Shown: in pieces, positions 62,527 through 64,000 of the stretch
Layout: the number at the start of each line of letters is the position of its first letter
Numbering within the stretch: position 1 is the stretch's first letter
Assembly (NCBI GenBank): GCA_002426795.1
Contig: DINQ01000020.1
Location: forward strand, 71,017 to 135,016
DNA length: 64,000 nucleotides
Direction of reading: 5' to 3'
From: Bacteroidales bacterium UBA5536
GTDB lineage: Bacteria > Bacteroidota > Bacteroidia > Bacteroidales > F082
The notes under the pieces: model-generated
Database searches by the model: none
What the model saw: only the letters and a program-made list of their open reading frames with translations
What the model was told of the DNA's origin: nothing
Made by a program: the position numbers and the translations under genes

Positions 62527-62545
62527 ATTTAGAAGTGTTCTAAAT
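62527..62545. promoter_or_regulatory. Candidate Fur-family operator upstream of sodB
   Basis: Perfect palindrome ATTTAGAA-GTG-TTCTAAAT. Its 17-bp centre, TTTAGAAGTGTTCTAAA, agrees at 14 of 17 positions with TTTAGAATGATTCTAAA at 2282-2298. The site covers the predicted -33 to spacer of the sodB promoter, so a bound protein would block RNA polymerase. Confidence 0.55.
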
Positions 62546-62593
62546 AAATGGCTAAAAGTTAAACAAAATTAACAGTTGATTGTTCGCGACTTT

Positions 62594-64000
62594 TTAAAAC
62601 TCAGCTACCAGTTTGAGGTTGAGTTGGCGTGGAGTAAGGTAGTTAGGAACGGCATACTGCCTGTTATTCACGTCTTTAATCCAGACGTAGGATACGGTGT
62701 TGTTTACCTGAAGCAGGTTAAACACTTCCAGACTCAGCCACATATTCTTCACATGTCGAAAGGGGGATTTTTCTTTAAAGCGGCTATGCTCGCCAATAAG
62801 TTGCTTGCTAAATCCAATGTCGACGCGACGGTATGTAGGCATCCTGTAAGTTTGCTGATAGCGTTCTGTGTTGGGTGGACCAAAGGGTAGGCTGCTGCCA
62901 AACAGTAGTTTCAGGTGGACGCGAAAAGTTGGATAATTGGGGATGTAATCCTGAAAAAACAAGGAAAACTGAAGTCTCTGGTCAGCCGGACGAGGAATCA
63001 TACCTGGGAAAACAGTAGCAGAATCGGCAATAGTAGTGTTGGTACTCAGGGGTCCAATGCGTTCTCCGTCAGTGTTGATGTAATATTGGTAACTATCGCC
63101 TTCGACATCTTCGGCTGTTTTCATAAAAGAGAGACTTGCCCAGCTTTCGATTCCTTTAACGAATTCACCGTTTACCTTTAAATCGAGTCCGGTTGCATAG
63201 CCTCTTGATTGCTGGTCGGCATAATAGCGAATACGCACATTATCAACTTCATATGGAATCATCTTATCCAGAAACTTATAGTACACTTCCGAAGTGAAAA
63301 CAAAAGGTCTGTTCCAGGCTGTAAAGCTCAGGTCGCTGCCGGCCACAAACTGCAACGAGCGCTGTGAGCGGGCATCCGGATAGAGGCTTCCATCGAACAG
63401 GCGCATTTCTCTATAAAAAGGTGATTGGTTATACACGCCGCCGGCAAGCCTGAAAACCATCTTTTTTTCCCATGCGGGCCGGTATGCAATGCTTGCACGG
63501 GGACTGAGCAGAAATTCATTGGCATAATCCCAATAGTTTGCCCGGATGCCAGCAGTAATTGTATATTCTGCTTCCCGATCGTCGAGGAATGTCCAGGAAT
63601 TCTGGATATAGGCATTGAAATTATTTAGCTGCAGTTTGTTTTTGGCTCTGGCAACCTGATTCAAATACAAATCTGGTTTGGGAATTGTTGGCATACCGAT
63701 CTGGTCAACAGGGCGTGGTAAGGTAAAACCCGCTGAATCAATCATTTCCCACTCGCTCATGCGGTCGTCAATATCCTGAAACTGATAGCGGGCACCCCAT
63801 TCCAGCACAGAAGGGTTGTGGATATAGGTTCCTTTATGATCGAAGTTGATCACTCTGGCATCGAAGTAATTGCGTGCATGGTCGATGTAGGTGCCCACAC
63901 CTTGTGCCTGCACCACATTGCCAAATTGTTCGCTGCCAGCGGATGTTTCGAGGCGGCCGATCCAATATTGTCCCTGAATGTCGTATGTTTCTGTTTCAAC
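62594..64000 (-). CDS. TonB-dependent receptor, C-terminal part (truncated by window edge)
   Basis: 468 residues visible; the frame is open to position 64000, so the plug domain and N terminus lie beyond. Strand-rich sequence with barrel features: GIRANYWDYANEFLLSPRAS, FRLAGGVYNQSPFYREM, VLPDARSQRSLQFVAGSDLS-like segments, PRPADQRLQFSLFFQDYIPN, and the final NYLTPRQLNLKLVAEF with a terminal Phe, as needed for BAM insertion. Typical of TonB receptors with a carboxypeptidase-like N-terminal domain in this phylum. Substrate unknown. Partial only because the window ends. Confidence 0.85.
   Translation of the reverse strand, partial: VETETYDIQGQYWIGRLETSAGSEQFGNVVQAQGVGTYIDHARNYFDARVINFDHKGTYIHNPSVLEWGARYQFQDIDDRMSEWEMIDSAGFTLPRPVDQIGMPTIPKPDLYLNQVARAKNKLQLNNFNAYIQNSWTFLDDREAEYTITAGIRANYWDYANEFLLSPRASIAYRPAWEKKMVFRLAGGVYNQSPFYREMRLFDGSLYPDARSQRSLQFVAGSDLSFTAWNRPFVFTSEVYYKFLDKMIPYEVDNVRIRYYADQQSRGYATGLDLKVNGEFVKGIESWASLSFMKTAEDVEGDSYQYYINTDGERIGPLSTNTTIADSATVFPGMIPRPADQRLQFSLFFQDYIPNYPTFRVHLKLLFGSSLPFGPPNTERYQQTYRMPTYRRVDIGFSKQLIGEHSRFKEKSPFRHVKNMWLSLEVFNLLQVNNTVSYVWIKDVNNRQYAVPNYLTPRQLNLKLVAEF

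Overview
This window is a stretch of chromosome from a member of the Bacteroidota. The main evidence is a near-complete type IX secretion (T9SS)/gliding core: a PorP/SprF-like barrel followed by gldK-gldL-gldM-gldN, with sprE/porW close by. A secreted protein with a T9SS C-terminal sorting domain, a bactofilin-AtpZ pair, the orphan sigma-54 regulator-lptE-TPR-secG block and several promoters of the Bacteroidota type (TTTG, a spacer of about 17-23 nt, TAnnTTTG) agree. Gene density is high. I see no IS element, prophage, CRISPR array, tRNA or rRNA gene, so this is core rather than accessory DNA. Mevalonate genes and a B12-dependent ribonucleotide reductase argue against a typical gut Bacteroides, but I cannot place the organism to family.

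Layout. 1-4.6 kb: nucleoside phosphorylase divergent from a universal stress protein, a secreted two-repeat protein behind a Fur-type palindrome, and cinA. 4.6-12.4 kb (minus strand): fabD, a Bax-inhibitor-1 protein, folE, a PTPS-type pterin enzyme, an outer-membrane barrel, two small membrane proteins (one AtpZ), a bactofilin and sprE/porW. 12.5-16.7 kb: M23 peptidase, rseP and two YitT paralogues. 17-23.2 kb: the porP-gldKLMN cluster. 23.2-33.2 kb: recG, pheT, sigma-54 regulator, lptE, TPR protein, secG, groES, groEL. 33.3-39.1 kb: a DUF4468 protein, then a packed operon with HMG-CoA reductase, a GYDIA-type GHMP kinase, diphosphomevalonate decarboxylase, mevalonate kinase and an S51-type peptidase. 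39.2-46.4 kb: T9SS cargo protein, isoaspartyl dipeptidase, coiled-coil lipoprotein, radical SAM protein with a 25-residue-repeat protein, and nrdJ. 46.6-52 kb: a TauE/SafE half-transporter and a very large pseudo-peptidase/propeller/barrel fusion, a metallo-beta-lactamase-fold hydrolase and a GT9 glycosyltransferase. 52.3-56.9 kb: a secreted protein built on an exact 32-residue repeat, a SirB1-like protein, nadD, an MDR oxidoreductase, gmk and yicC. 57-64 kb: a kinase-less TPR membrane sensor, a LytTR response regulator, a PLD-family synthase, rocD, sodB behind a second Fur-type palindrome, and the 3' part of a TonB-dependent receptor that runs off the window.

How they work together. GldL and GldM form the proton-driven motor, GldK and GldN the periplasmic ring, PorP/SprF and SprE/PorW accessory outer-membrane parts; the cargo protein at 39.2 kb is a likely client. 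LptE, SecG and RseP serve envelope biogenesis. The mevalonate genes supply isoprenoid precursors. The best candidates for undescribed biology are two small proteins with exact internal periods (32 residues at 52.3 kb, 25 residues at 43.2 kb), the 1098-residue fusion protein, the GYDIA kinase standing where phosphomevalonate kinase would be expected, a long-stem leader over the start codon of the T9SS cargo gene, and matching 17-bp Fur-type palindromes upstream of sodB and a secreted protein of unknown function.
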